Assembly: GCA_036267155.1 (NCBI GenBank)
Contig: DATAWP010000003.1
Span: 1-64,000, forward strand
Direction: 5' to 3'
DNA length: 64,000 nt
DNA from: PALSA-1353 sp036267155
GTDB taxonomy: Bacteria > Planctomycetota > Phycisphaerae > Tepidisphaerales > Tepidisphaeraceae
This document shows positions 1 to 9,819 of the stretch, one piece after another. The position numbers and the translations under genes are program-made. Numbering within the stretch: the first letter of the stretch is position 1; every line of letters starts with the position of its first letter. The notes below the pieces were generated by a model. That model made no database searches and was not told the DNA's origin. It saw nothing but the letters and a program-made list of their open reading frames with translations.

Positions 1-3000
1 GCCGGCGCCGGCGATGCCGCCGGTGCCGCTGATGGTGTAGTTGCCGTTGCTGTTGTTGACGAGCACCGAGTTGGGGGAGACGGTGCCGTTCAGGGTGACG
101 GCGTAGTGGCCATTGTTGGTGTCGTTGAAAGTGACGTTGGCACCGTCGCTGTAGAGGGCCGGGGCACTGCCGTTATTCCAATTCTGCTGAACGGTATCCC
201 AGGTGGTGCCGTTGCCGCTGCCGCCGAGATTGTCCCAGGAGAGACTGGCCGGGCCGCCGGCCGCGACAACCAGATCGATGTACCCAGTATCGACCGATGT
301 GCTCAAGCTGTATCCGACGCCCGCGGGCGCCGTCGGCAACACGAAATCAGACAGATTGATGCCACCGACGGAGCCCCCGATGAGACGATAATCGTCGCCG
401 ATCGTTGACGGGTCGGTGCCGAAAGTGATGGCCGTTCCGCTGCCGATGCTGACGGTTCCCGAGCCCAACGTCAGCAGGTCGCCGTTGGTAATGACGCCGG
501 GTCCGCCGGTGCCAAGATCGAAATTCAGCGTGATCAAATTATCGGTGGTGAGACCGCCGACAGACAGCGAGCCGACGTTGAGCAAGCCGCCGGGCGCTAT
601 GGTGGCGGCGGCGGGCGTGAGGGTGAGCGTGTTGGTGCCGATGACGGGATTGGTGACCGTGCCCGCCGCCACGACACCGGCGATTGATGCGGTCGGCGTG
701 CTGCTGGCCAAGACGCCGCCGTATAGTTGAACGGTGCCCGTTCCCGTGGCCGAGCCGGACGTGTTGGCGACGTTGAGGATGCCGCTGGCAACGATGGCTC
801 CGCCGCTGAACGTATTGGCGTTGGACAGCGTCCACGAGCCTGTGCCGCTGGCGCTGGATTCGATGACCGTTATCATGGCCGTGCCATCGGAGATGACTCC
901 CGACCAATTTCCGGCGCCATTGCCTTGCAGTTGCAGGAACCGTGCTCCGGTCCCGGAGGTCGGCGTGAACGCCCCGCTCATGGTGAGCAGACCGGCATCC
1001 GACTGAACGGCATAGAACGCACCGCCCACCACTGAGTTGATCGTGTTGGTCAGCGTGTTGTTTCCGCTGACGTTGTCGATCGAGGCATCGTCAGCCGTGG
1101 TGCCGGACCGGCCTTCCATCGTAATAGCCAAAGAACCGCTGCCGCCCAGCGAGAACGTGGACCCGCCGGTCAAGCCGATCACGCCGGTGCCGACACTGGC
1201 GTTGCCGAATGTCGTGATGGATGAGGTGCTTCCGAGTTGTGAATTGCTGCTCAACAGGAGCATGCCGTTTTCAACGGTCGTGGAACCGCTGTAGGAATTG
1301 GAAGTGCTGAGCACCGTGGTGCCGGCCCCGTTTTGTAAGATGCTGGCGGGACTGCTGAAATCCTCGATGGGGCTACCGATCGTGATGGTCGTCGAAGCGG
1401 CGGGGACGAATCCGATGGTGGCGGAAGAAAAAATGACCGAACTGGAATCAACGTTACCGCCAAATGCCAGGGTGCCGGAGCCGGCGACCTCCAACGGCTG
1501 GCCGTTTAACGTCAGGGCGTTGGTGTTGGTCAAGGCAATCGTTGCGCCGCTGTCCATGTTGATAATGGACGGTGAAAGGAGTGTCACGGGGCCGGTGAAA
1601 GTCGATGTGACCGCACCTCCCCCGCGCAACACGCCCGTGCTGCTGGGACCCGTGCCGTTGAGCTGGATCGGCTGGGCGTAGGTATTTGCCTGGACGGTGT
1701 AAATTTGACCGTTGCCTTGAACGGTCACGGTTGAAGTAGCGGCGCCCAGCGCCGAGTTGTTGTCGGGGAAAACGGTTCCGGCGATGATATTGGTGCCGCC
1801 GGTAAAGGTGCTGGCGCCGGTGAGGGTGGCGCCGCCTCCGTTGATTACCAGGCTGCCGGTGCCGCTGATGACATTGGCTACGGTGGGATCATCGCTGCGG
1901 GTATAAAGCAGCGTGCCGTTGTTCACGATCGTTCCGGCGCCAAGCGATCCGATGGTTCCGCCGTTGCCGATCTGGACGGTTCCGGAATTGATCGTGGTGG
2001 TCCCGGTGTAATTGTTGTTCTCGGCGATGGTCAGCGAATTGGTTGCTCCGAGAGTCACATTGAAGGTGGAGCCGCCCGTGATTTCCCCGGCGCCGCTGAA
2101 GGTGTAATTGTTTGCCGTGGAATTAACGGTAACGGAAGTCGGGCTGACCGCCGCTGAAACGTTGATGTTGGTCTGCACGCCGGCGACGCTGTCGTTGAAC
2201 GTAACGTTGTCGCCCTGATAAAAGCGGTCGTTCGCGCTGGTGCCGGTGTTCAGCCAATTAGGGGTGGTGACGATGTCCCACGTGCTGTTGGAAGTAGAGT
2301 CCCAGACGAGATTGGCCGGCGCACTGTTGGTGACGGTGGCGATGACCTCGCCGGAGCCGACGCTGACCGAAATGGAACGATTCACCGGCACGAAGTTGGT
2401 CGCCGAACCCAGTAGACTTCCGGTGTAGGAGAGAATCTCGTATTGACTCCCGACGGTGGGCGTGCCTCCGATGAAGCTGATATTCAGATCTGTCGCGCCG
2501 GAGAGCGTCAGGTTTCCGTTGACATCGATCAGATCATTGGTGGCTCCGCCGGGCGAAGTGCTTGTACCTGAAAGGGTTGTCGCCAGCGTACCGCCGGTAA
2601 TGGAAAGGTTGCCATTGACGGCGAGTGTGCCGATCGTGTTGCCGGCGCCGGGCGCCAGCGTCCCGCCGGAGACGACGTTGCCGATGATGGTCCCCCCGCC
2701 GGTAATCGTGCCGGTGCTGGTCGTAGTCAGAGAGCCTGTGGCGTGGCTCAAGTCGAGTGTGGCGTTGGCTGCGATCGTCCAGTTGTTGGAACTCGGAATC
2801 GTTCCACCGCCGATAATGGCCAGCGTACCCCCATTGACAAGCGTGTCGCCCGTATACGAGTTGGTGCCGGAGAGAGAGGTGGTCCCGGTGCCGCCCACTG
2901 AGAGCGTGGCCCCGCCAGTGACGCCGCCGATCGCGATGGTTCCGCCGCCGTTGGTAATTGCCAACGTACCCGTGCTCGTGGCGATGGGGCCGGAAAAGGC

Positions 3001-3971
3001 CAGGCCTCCCGTGCTGTTGGACAAGGCGAGCGTGCCGTTGACGGTGACTCCCGCCATCGCAATGGTTCCCGTGCTGATGTTGCTGATCGTGCCGGTCTGA
3101 CTGGCATCGACGGTCATTGCCTGGGTGTAGGTCTCATTGGCGGTTACGTCGAAAGTCAGGGCGTTATCGACGTTGATCGCGCCCGTGCCGAGGCTGCCGG
3201 TTGCGCCGCCAGCGCCGACCTGTAACACGCCCCCGCTGATTAACTCTGTACCCGACCAGGCGATGTTGTTTCCGGTGAAAATGAGAGTGCCGCCATTGAT
3301 GGAGTTGGTTGCGGTGGCGGCGGGGTTGCCGGCGTTGGGATTGTCGATGGCCAGCAGCGCGCCGCTGCCGGTCAGGTCGGCGGCGATGGTGACCGTTCTG
3401 GCGGCCGTGTTGCCGTCGTCAACGGCGAAACCGCCGCTGCCGATGATGATGGGATTGTTGACCGGATCGGTGGTGGTCAACGTCCAGGGATTGGCCGTTC
3501 CACCGGAGGTGCCGCCCGATTGGATGATTCCGGAGTTAAGCGTCAGGTTTCCGATGGTGATGGTGTCACCGGGATTGCCCTTGAAAGTAAGGATGCCGAA
3601 TCCCGTCGCCGTGCCGTCGCCCAGGGTCAGGGAGCCGCCCCCGAATGTCAGATTGCCGCCCGTGGTCGGCGTGCGAATTTGGTCTTCCTGGTTGACGAGG
3701 TAAGCATTGGTGGGAGCTGGAGGATTCCCATCCGACCAATGCAATCCGGTGTTAAAGCTCGTTTGACCCGCTGTATCTATCCCGGTGGAGGTGATGGTTG
3801 CTCCGTAGCTGCTTGACAACCCAAACAAACCGCTGGCCATCACCGTGCCTAGAGCCGCTACGGCACCCCCGGCCGCGCGAGCAAGCCGCGGGTCGGCGCC
3901 GTACGCGGCAAATATCTTGACTCGCGTGTTCCGGCTGCTTCGCCGTGTCTTTTGATCCTTCCAATGTTGCA
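1..3971 (-). CDS. Giant autotransporter-type beta-strand repeat protein, 3' end outside window
   Basis: Reading the minus strand from ATG at 3971 gives an open frame that reaches the window edge, 1323 codons without a stop, so the C-terminus is missing. The start has a GAGAGG ribosome site about 8 bases upstream. Residues 1-60 look like a long export signal: a basic start followed by an Ala/Gly/Leu-rich hydrophobic run ending near SSSYGA. The rest is Gly/Thr/Ser/Asn-rich, built of repeated units of the type NTYTGGTxINxGTLxLG and GxGTLTLxG, as in autotransporter-associated beta-strand repeats, which fold as parallel beta-helices. Near the edge the sequence NDTNNGHYAVTLNGTVSPNS closely matches the GH43 protein at 13676-15733, so a dockerin-like and PEP-CTERM end probably lies beyond base 1. 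Role: secreted or surface adhesin/scaffold, inferred from fold only. Confidence 0.85.
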
Positions 3972-4579
3972 TAAGTGCCCTCTCCTAGTTACCGCGCTGC
4001 ATTTTGCGCAGCGATATGACCAGCAAGTCCTAATCGACCGTTACACATAGCGTGTTCGGCGCGTTACGGCTGTAAGAACTGGATATGAATCGTGATGGGT
4101 GATCCCAACGACAAAAGAGCCAAACCCGGAAGAAATTTTACCCAAACTACCATCACGCGATGAGAAACGTCGAAAAGACACACCGCGCCCTCCGCAAATT
4201 GGCCCGCCGTCTATCCCATCCTCACATCTGAAACATGCCGACCGGTATTCCAAATTCCAAGGCTAATATGTCCGATTGCGGAGCATAAACTAACAGTCTT
4301 GCCCCTGTTGTCAAGAATTATTTTCATAGTTAACCGAGTTTGTTTCATGTAATTTACTTAATTTTCAACGGCAAGACATCCGAGCGGAGAGCTTCCATAC
4401 GGATCTGGAGCGGGGAAGCCAGAACCTGCTTTGATCGTTTGGTCGATGGGGAGGTTTTTCGCGCCGGTGAGACCGCAGACCCCTCGGCGATGCTACTCAA
4501 AAATGGACGACACCATTCGCCAGTCAAGGCTGATATGGGACATTCCAGCAACCGAAACACGGGGTGCCCACCCGGTGCT
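3972..4579. other. Intergenic region between GH35 gene and giant repeat protein
   Basis: No convincing gene in these 608 bases. The short frames here are Arg-rich shadows without ribosome sites. It holds the 5' leader and promoter of the giant repeat protein: the minus strand has a perfect TTGACA at 4314-4309, followed by AT-rich sequence, but the -10 box is poor at normal spacing. The 3' end of the GH35 gene lies at 4580, and no strong terminator hairpin was recognised after it. Confidence 0.5.
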
Positions 4580-7258
4580 TCATCTTGTCTCCGCGAAATC
4601 CCGGTACGGGGACACCGAAGCGCTGCGAACTTCCGGCGATCCCTTCGTCGGACGCAGGCACAGCGCTACCACGTTCGTCGATCCGGGTCCGAAATTCAGC
4701 CAGCATTCCGGCAAATAGAAATCCTGCTGCGGCCCGACCTCCCACCACCTGCCCAGCGCGTGTCCGTTGAGATAAATAAACCCGTTGCCCGTCGCTTCGA
4801 GATGCAGTTTCCACGGCACCCATACGTGCGGGTTCGGCGACGGCAGATCGAACCGCAGGCGATACCAAACCAGATTCACCGGAACATTTCCCGACGGGTC
4901 GGCACTGGCTGCGGCGGTTTCGGCGGGGCTCAATTTAACCGTCTCCCATTTCGAGTCGTCCAGTGCGGGGTCTTGCCACTTGCCGGCGGCGCCGACGGTT
5001 TCTCCCGAAATCTGCCAATGCAACGCAACCGCATCCGGGGACTTGCCCGTTTCAAGCTCGACTCCGTTTCCGATGCCGGTCCGCGATCTTCCCGCTTTCA
5101 CATAAACCGCAACCGAGTTCGCGCCAGCGCGGAGCATTGACGTAACATCGAACCGCGGTTCGGTTTGAGCGGCTACTTCCTTCCCGTTGACGTACACCCG
5201 CCGCTGCTCGGCAAGCTGCCCGAATACCAGGAAATGCGGGGTCGTCAGTTCTTGGGGCTTCAAATCAACTGTCGTGCGAAAGACCGCCGCGTTGCCCGGC
5301 CGCACCTGATAGGCCCGGCCGACTCTCGTTACGGACCAGGATGAATCGTCAAGATCGGCCGCGATGTCGGGGGCGGGATCGCTATTTTCCGGCCTGATTT
5401 TCCAATTCGTCAGGGTATGGGGGAGGGCCAGATGGGCGCCGACGCTCAGGTCGCGCAGCCCGCAGCGGGCGTTCATGTCGTCGCCGCCGTTAGCCCGGCC
5501 CCCGTTCTCATAGAGAAGAAGCAGCCTGCTGTCGCCATTCGATTGCGCCGGCCAATTCGCTGCCACGAGTTCCCGGCCATATCGCTGGACATCAAGGCGC
5601 GTGTCGTTTAACTGCGCGATAAACGAATCCTGCCCGGCGAGCCGTGTGGTCAGACTCGTCAGCGCAGACGTCGCGCCGAACGAATCCGAGCGGTAGAACA
5701 CATATCGCCGATCGAAGATTCCGGCGTCCTCGACGCTCGCGCCGTCGGGAAGATCGCGCCAGGAATCGGTCGCCGGCCCGGGATCCACTTGCCGGCGAAC
5801 ACCGGTGATGGATACGTCCGCCGGCAAATCCGTTGGCCGCTGCGGCGGCGGAACCGGTTGCGGATACCACTGCCCCTTGGCCGGATCGGTTTGATCCGGC
5901 GGAAGATACAGAATCTTCGCGTCAAACGGGGCCAGATCGTAATTCAGATCCCCCTTGATCCCGCCGGTGGCCACGTGCAGCGTTCCGCGGGCGCTATCGT
6001 CCCGATCGTTGTTGAAGATGAACAGGAATCGGCTTCCATCGCTCGCTTGTCTCACGACCGTGGAAACGTCAGTCAAATCTTCCGCATCATCGGAGCCGCC
6101 GATTTGCGACGATCGCTCCAGTTGCACGGCATGGTTCTTGAGGAAGTTCGCCATGGCCTGCACGGCGAAATATCGCGGCCCCACGCCGCCCCATTCGCGG
6201 ATCGGCGCGGCGTAGTCGTACGTCGTCGTTTTCCACGCCGCGGCCCAGTCCCCGAGATTCGTTCCGCCGAACATCATGTAATAATTCGTCCCCGTGTACC
6301 CGTGCGCCCACGCCAGCAGCGTCACGTGAGTGATCTGCTCCGGCGTGAATCCCATCTGGCTACTCAGCTTGTTCCCCACATCCGAAAACCACCCGCCCTG
6401 CAACTCGGTGATCATCTTCGGCTTTTCCGGCTGATACCGATCCAGAATCGTGATGTCCCGAAGCTCGTTGCGTGGATTGAATCCTGGGTACGTGTTGCGG
6501 CACTCGACGACATTCTGAACCAGAAACGGATCGGTTTTGTACAGCGGATCATTCGTCATGCAGGTGATCAGCGGCACGTCGATGCCCAAATCCCGTGAAT
6601 CATGCGCCAGCGCCTGAAGCTGATGCAGCTTTACCGTCGCCGGAAAATCAGCGTAGTTATATTCGTTTTCGATCTGCCACAGGATCACGCCCGGCTGTCC
6701 CGCCGGCCGGTGGGTGATTTGAAATGGCACTGCTGCCTTCGCCGCGGCGGTATACCAGTGTTTGCACCAGTCCAGATAAACCGGATCGTCGCTGCGCAGC
6801 CAGTTTTTCGGCGCATCAGCCGGCTTTTTCGTCACCAGCCACTGCGGATATCCGCCGCCGTCCCATTCGGCGCAGATGTACGGCCCCGGCCGGAGAATCA
6901 CGTAAAAACCAAACTGGTTGATGGCCATGTCCAGCCAATCCGTCAGGTCGGTCATGTCGATCTTCGAGAAATCATCGAGCGAAGCCGGCGGCTGCCGTTC
7001 GTGCCAGTTCCACGCGACGTAAGTCTCAACGCAATTGAGGCCCGCCTCCTTCATCTTCTGAAACCGCGCAGCCCACAGCGGCTTCGGACACCGGAAATAA
7101 TGAAACGATCCGCTGTAGAGAAACGTGTCCTTCCCGTTGATAATGAAGCATTGGTTGTCGTATCGGATGCGGTCTTGGGCAGCTGAAGCGGCGGCGGCAA
7201 AGGTGCTGCAAGCCAGTCCGCCGAAAACGGCAAGCACCAAACCGAAAAGTCGCGGCAT
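4580..7258 (-). CDS. Secreted GH35 beta-galactosidase
   Basis: Hydrolyses terminal non-reducing beta-D-galactosyl residues, for example from galactan or arabinogalactan side chains. The 892-residue protein begins with a Sec signal (MPRLFGLVLAVFGG to about ASAAQ, residue 28). The catalytic TIM barrel carries the GH35 hallmarks: RPGPYICAEWDGGGYPQWL (residues 123-141), QIENEY with the acid/base Glu199, and ITELQGGWF with the nucleophile Glu285. The C-terminal half contains beta-sandwich jelly-roll segments ending in a GNGFIYLNGHALGRWWEVGP stretch typical of the family. A GGAGAATC ribosome site precedes the ATG. It is alone on its transcript, with no gene within 500 bases upstream. Linkage preference cannot be read from sequence. 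The neighbouring arabinanases suggest pectic arabinogalactan as substrate (inference). Confidence 0.93.
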   Translation of the reverse strand: MPRLFGLVLAVFGGLACSTFAAAASAAQDRIRYDNQCFIINGKDTFLYSGSFHYFRCPKPLWAARFQKMKEAGLNCVETYVAWNWHERQPPASLDDFSKIDMTDLTDWLDMAINQFGFYVILRPGPYICAEWDGGGYPQWLVTKKPADAPKNWLRSDDPVYLDWCKHWYTAAAKAAVPFQITHRPAGQPGVILWQIENEYNYADFPATVKLHQLQALAHDSRDLGIDVPLITCMTNDPLYKTDPFLVQNVVECRNTYPGFNPRNELRDITILDRYQPEKPKMITELQGGWFSDVGNKLSSQMGFTPEQITHVTLLAWAHGYTGTNYYMMFGGTNLGDWAAAWKTTTYDYAAPIREWGGVGPRYFAVQAMANFLKNHAVQLERSSQIGGSDDAEDLTDVSTVVRQASDGSRFLFIFNNDRDDSARGTLHVATGGIKGDLNYDLAPFDAKILYLPPDQTDPAKGQWYPQPVPPPQRPTDLPADVSITGVRRQVDPGPATDSWRDLPDGASVEDAGIFDRRYVFYRSDSFGATSALTSLTTRLAGQDSFIAQLNDTRLDVQRYGRELVAANWPAQSNGDSRLLLLYENGGRANGGDDMNARCGLRDLSVGAHLALPHTLTNWKIRPENSDPAPDIAADLDDSSWSVTRVGRAYQVRPGNAAVFRTTVDLKPQELTTPHFLVFGQLAEQRRVYVNGKEVAAQTEPRFDVTSMLRAGANSVAVYVKAGRSRTGIGNGVELETGKSPDAVALHWQISGETVGAAGKWQDPALDDSKWETVKLSPAETAAASADPSGNVPVNLVWYRLRFDLPSPNPHVWVPWKLHLEATGNGFIYLNGHALGRWWEVGPQQDFYLPECWLNFGPGSTNVVALCLRPTKGSPEVRSASVSPYRDFAETR

Positions 7259-7807
7259 TCGATTCTCCTAATAGAATTCTGACCTGTTGTACCGCGTTTT
7301 CGATTCCCACAAAAGCGGCAAGCTACCAATCCCCACCCGTACCCACAATTTTCGGCCTGGGATTGGCGCCGGTAATATCGATCGCGAATTCCTCCGCGGC
7401 AATTCATGCCGAGAATCGCTTGCGCCCACGGCAAAGCCAATCGCAACCAAATCTGCTCCGGTTGCGCGGAAAGCTCTGGCCGTGGTGGGCGTTTCCTACC
7501 CAAGTATCCGACGGCCGATGCGCGATTTTGAGGATTTTGGCACGCATCAAAAGTTCGAATGTGTAAAATTCTGGACGGGTGTCCCGCCACTCGGATTCCA
7601 GAGACCCAATCTCTGCCTGATTGCATTGCGTGTCTATATCGTTTTGGGTCAGTCACTTACAGGGGCCCATCGGTCGACGATGTTCGCTAATAACCGGACA
7701 TCGGCCGAACCAAAAAAGAGCACAAAGGCTCCAATCGGCTTGAGATGATTTCGAAGCCATTTATTTTTTTCACTTGATATATTCCTATATCGGAATATAC
7801 TTGTCTC
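7259..7807. other. Divergent intergenic region, GH35 / ArsR operon
   Basis: About 550 bases with no supported gene. A 153-codon plus-strand frame (7287-7748) has no ribosome site and no family-like composition. The region must hold the GH35 promoter on the minus strand, which I could not identify, and the ArsR operon promoter/operator at 7774-7801. Confidence 0.5.
7774..7801 (+). promoter_or_regulatory. ArsR operon promoter with palindromic operator
   Basis: TTGATA at 7774-7779 and TATACT at 7796-7801 form a -35/-10 pair with 16-base spacing. Between and over them lies a perfect 8-base inverted repeat, TATATTCC (7778-7785) and GGAATATA (7792-7799), with a 6-base centre. Binding there by the ArsR-type product of the next gene would block RNA polymerase, the usual ArsR autorepression layout. 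The predicted transcription start falls at about 7807-7808, on the first base of the GTG start codon. Confidence 0.7.
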
Positions 7808-8206
7808 GTGGCTCGGGCAGCAACAACCTCCGATGTTTTCAACGCGATCGCCGAACCGCGTCGGCGGGAGATTGTGGATCTGCTCGCCCTGGAGGCCGAG
7901 CGCGATGTTACGGAGTTGATACTCAAGCTCGGTCTTCCCCAGCCGGCTGTTTCCAAGCACCTGGGTGTGCTGCGAAAGGTGGGCGTGGTTGCCGTTCACA
8001 AGGCCGGGCAACGCCGGTTGTATCGGCTGAACCCCAAGGAGCTCAAACCCGTGCACGACTGGATTCAAAATTTCGAGCGTTTCTGGACCGACCAACTGGC
8101 CAGCATCAAGGAAGCCGCCGAACTAAAAGCCAAACAACGTGCGGCGCACCATCGCGCTGCATCTAACCAATCGCCTCGTTCAAAGGAGCAAAGTCATGGT
8201 CGCTGA
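7808..8206 (+). CDS. ArsR-family winged-helix repressor
   Basis: A 132-residue DNA-binding regulator of the small ArsR/SmtB type. Residues 8-85 form the winged helix: FNAIAEPRRREIVDLL, then the recognition helix LPQPAVSKHLGVLRKVGVV and a wing with GQRRLYRLNP. No metal-binding Cys cluster is visible, so it belongs with the non-metal subset that is usually paired with an SRPBCC (AHSA1) protein, exactly as here. Start is GTG at 7808, with no Shine-Dalgarno sequence and essentially no 5' leader. The C-terminal 30 residues are Lys/Ala/Gln-rich. Its gene overlaps the next by 11 bases, implying translational coupling. Likely autoregulates through the palindrome at 7778-7799. Confidence 0.9.
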   Translation: MARAATTSDVFNAIAEPRRREIVDLLALEAERDVTELILKLGLPQPAVSKHLGVLRKVGVVAVHKAGQRRLYRLNPKELKPVHDWIQNFERFWTDQLASIKEAAELKAKQRAAHHRAASNQSPRSKEQSHGR

Positions 8207-8621
8207 AGAACTCAAAACCCTGCACGTCGTCAAAGAGGTGTTGATTGCCGCCCCGGCAGATGTGGTCTTCGAAACCGTGCTGGAACCGCACGGCCCCTTG
8301 AAGGACATGAACATGAAGCTGGAACCCTGGCCCGGTGGGCGCTGGTTCCGCGACTTGGGCGACAACACCGGCCACCTGTGGGGCCATGTCCAAGTGATCA
8401 AACCACCGAAACTGCTGGAACTGGTTGGCCCGATGATGATGTCCTACCCGGTGGCCTCGCACGTGCAGTACCGTCTCATCGAACAGCCCGGCGGCACCCT
8501 GCTGAAATTCACCCACCGGGCCTTGGGTCTGATCGAACCCGGACTCCAGGAAAATGTGAGCAAAGGCTGGGGAGACTTGCTGGACCAGATTCGCACGGCC
8601 GCTGAGAAAAAGCGCGGTTAG
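8196..8621 (+). CDS. SRPBCC (AHSA1-like) domain protein
   Basis: A 141-residue START/SRPBCC fold protein. Its elements are KEVLIAAPADVVFETVLEP at the N-terminus, PGGRWFRDLG and GHVQVIKPPKLLELVGP in the middle, and LKFTHRALG..VSKGWGDLLDQIR at the C-terminal helix. I chose ATG at 8196, which has AAGGAG (8183-8188) ahead of it, over a longer frame from 8139 that would lie wholly inside the arsR-type gene. These proteins bind small hydrophobic ligands and in this context often sense or sequester a ligand together with an ArsR partner. The ligand is unknown. Confidence 0.88.
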   Translation: MVAEELKTLHVVKEVLIAAPADVVFETVLEPHGPLKDMNMKLEPWPGGRWFRDLGDNTGHLWGHVQVIKPPKLLELVGPMMMSYPVASHVQYRLIEQPGGTLLKFTHRALGLIEPGLQENVSKGWGDLLDQIRTAAEKKRG

Positions 8622-8680
8622 AAACGGTTTCAGAGCCGTATCGTGACACGATTTGATTCAAACCAGAAAAGGAACCATTT

Positions 8681-9400
8681 ATGAAGGCAAATAACGAGAA
8701 CGAGATCAAATTTCCGAAAGTCGTGGATCAGGCCGAATGGCAGAAGGCGCACGACGCCTTTCTGGTCAAGGAAAAGACGGCAACGCGTGCGCGCGATGCG
8801 CTGGCGGCCGAGCGACGGCGGCTGCCAATGGTCAAGATTGATAAGAAATACGTCTTCGCCGGACCGAAAGGCAAAATGAGCCTGCCCGATTTATTCGAAG
8901 GCCGCCGCCAGCTTATTCTTTATCACTTCATGTTCGCTCCGCCGGTGGCGGGTTGGCCGGATGCGGGATGCGTGGGGTGCTCAATGGTGGCGGACCAATT
9001 CGGCCACCTGGCGCATTTCCACGCCCGCGATACTTCCTTCTGCCTGGTCTCCCGCGCGCCTTTGGAGAATATTGAGAAATTCAAGAAACGGATGGGATGG
9101 ACGTATCCCTGGTACTCGTCCGATGGTAGCGAATTCAACGTGGACTTCGGGTTGACGACCGACAAGTACGAGAAGTATGGCTTGAGCGTATTCATCCACA
9201 ACGACAAAGATGTCTACCGCACCTACCACACCAACGGCCGGGGCGTGGAGGGGTTGAACATCTGGACGTTCCTCGACCTGACACCACTGGGCCGGCAGGA
9301 GGAGTGGCAAGACTCACCGGCCGGCGGCCCGCGAACCAAGTCAAGCGCCTGGTGGCGCCGCCACGATGAATACGGGAAAACCGGAGCACAGCATCCCTGA
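8681..9400 (+). CDS. DUF899 thioredoxin-like protein, full length
   Basis: 239 residues, the usual size for DUF899, a thioredoxin-fold family. Visible marks are the N-terminal helix EWQKAHDAFLVKEKTATRARDALAAERRRLPMVKIDK, the strand LILYHFMF, the Cys pair region DAGCVGCSMVADQ (residues 94-106), SRAPLENIEKFKKRMGWTYPWYSS, and a C-terminal WWRRHDEY signature. Family function is unproven; the fold suggests a redox or peroxide role. It is the third gene of the ArsR operon, 59 bases after the SRPBCC gene, with AGAAAAGGAA as ribosome site. A shortened paralogue follows it. Confidence 0.88.
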   Translation: MKANNENEIKFPKVVDQAEWQKAHDAFLVKEKTATRARDALAAERRRLPMVKIDKKYVFAGPKGKMSLPDLFEGRRQLILYHFMFAPPVAGWPDAGCVGCSMVADQFGHLAHFHARDTSFCLVSRAPLENIEKFKKRMGWTYPWYSSDGSEFNVDFGLTTDKYEKYGLSVFIHNDKDVYRTYHTNGRGVEGLNIWTFLDLTPLGRQEEWQDSPAGGPRTKSSAWWRRHDEYGKTGAQHP

Positions 9401-9429
9401 GCAATTGGACCGGACTTGGAGACCGAATC

Positions 9430-9819
9430 ATGCAACACCAAATAGTAAGTCGAGAGGAATGGCTTTCAGCCCGGCTTGGGCTGCTCAAAGAGGAGAAGGA
9501 GCTGACGCGGCGCAGCGACGAGGTGGCGCGGCGACGGCAGGAACTGCCATGGGTTAAGATCGACAAGGACTATCGGTTCGAGACCGATGAAGGGAATGCC
9601 TCACTGGCGGACCTCTTCAAGGGGCGCTCGCAGCTCCTCGTCTACCATTTCATGTTCGGGCCCGAGTACATGGCAGGGTGTCCGGCCTGCTCCTCGATCG
9701 CGGACGGACGCGGATTGGACAGCCTCTGGGACATGTACCAGTGGCTCGACCGCGCGCCCAAGGGGCGCAACGAGGCTGGCATCTGGTTCCGCCGCCACGA
9801 TGAGTACGACAAGCGATGA
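9430..9819 (+). CDS. DUF899 paralogue with large internal in-frame deletion
   Basis: 129 residues. Residues 1-91 match the N-terminal half of the preceding DUF899 protein (EEWLSARLGLLKEEKELTRR, LPWVKIDKDYRFE, LLVYHFMFGPEYM, and the Cys pair in AGCPACSSIADG). Residues 92-129 (RGLDSLWDMYQWLDRAPKGR, then IWFRRHDEYDKR) match its C-terminal end. The roughly 100 central residues, including the SRAPLE..KRMGW..PW block and the core strands, are absent, yet the frame is intact. ATG at 9430 follows GGAGACCG. The stop overlaps the next start (ATGA). Probably a non-functional or strongly altered derivative; a working truncated form cannot be excluded. Confidence 0.8.
   Translation: MQHQIVSREEWLSARLGLLKEEKELTRRSDEVARRRQELPWVKIDKDYRFETDEGNASLADLFKGRSQLLVYHFMFGPEYMAGCPACSSIADGRGLDSLWDMYQWLDRAPKGRNEAGIWFRRHDEYDKR

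Noticed and set aside
1..4000. Possible CRISPR or tandem DNA repeat
   Set aside because: The repetitiveness is at protein level (beta-strand repeats) with variable unit length and sequence; there are no constant repeat/spacer units. The same holds for 42.3-47.8 kb.
4340..5140. 266-codon plus-strand frame
   Set aside because: Mostly antisense of the GH35 gene; the part outside it has no ribosome site or recognisable domain.
7287..7748. 153-codon frame between GH35 and the ArsR operon
   Set aside because: No ribosome site, no hydrophobic or domain pattern, and it ends in the ArsR promoter region.
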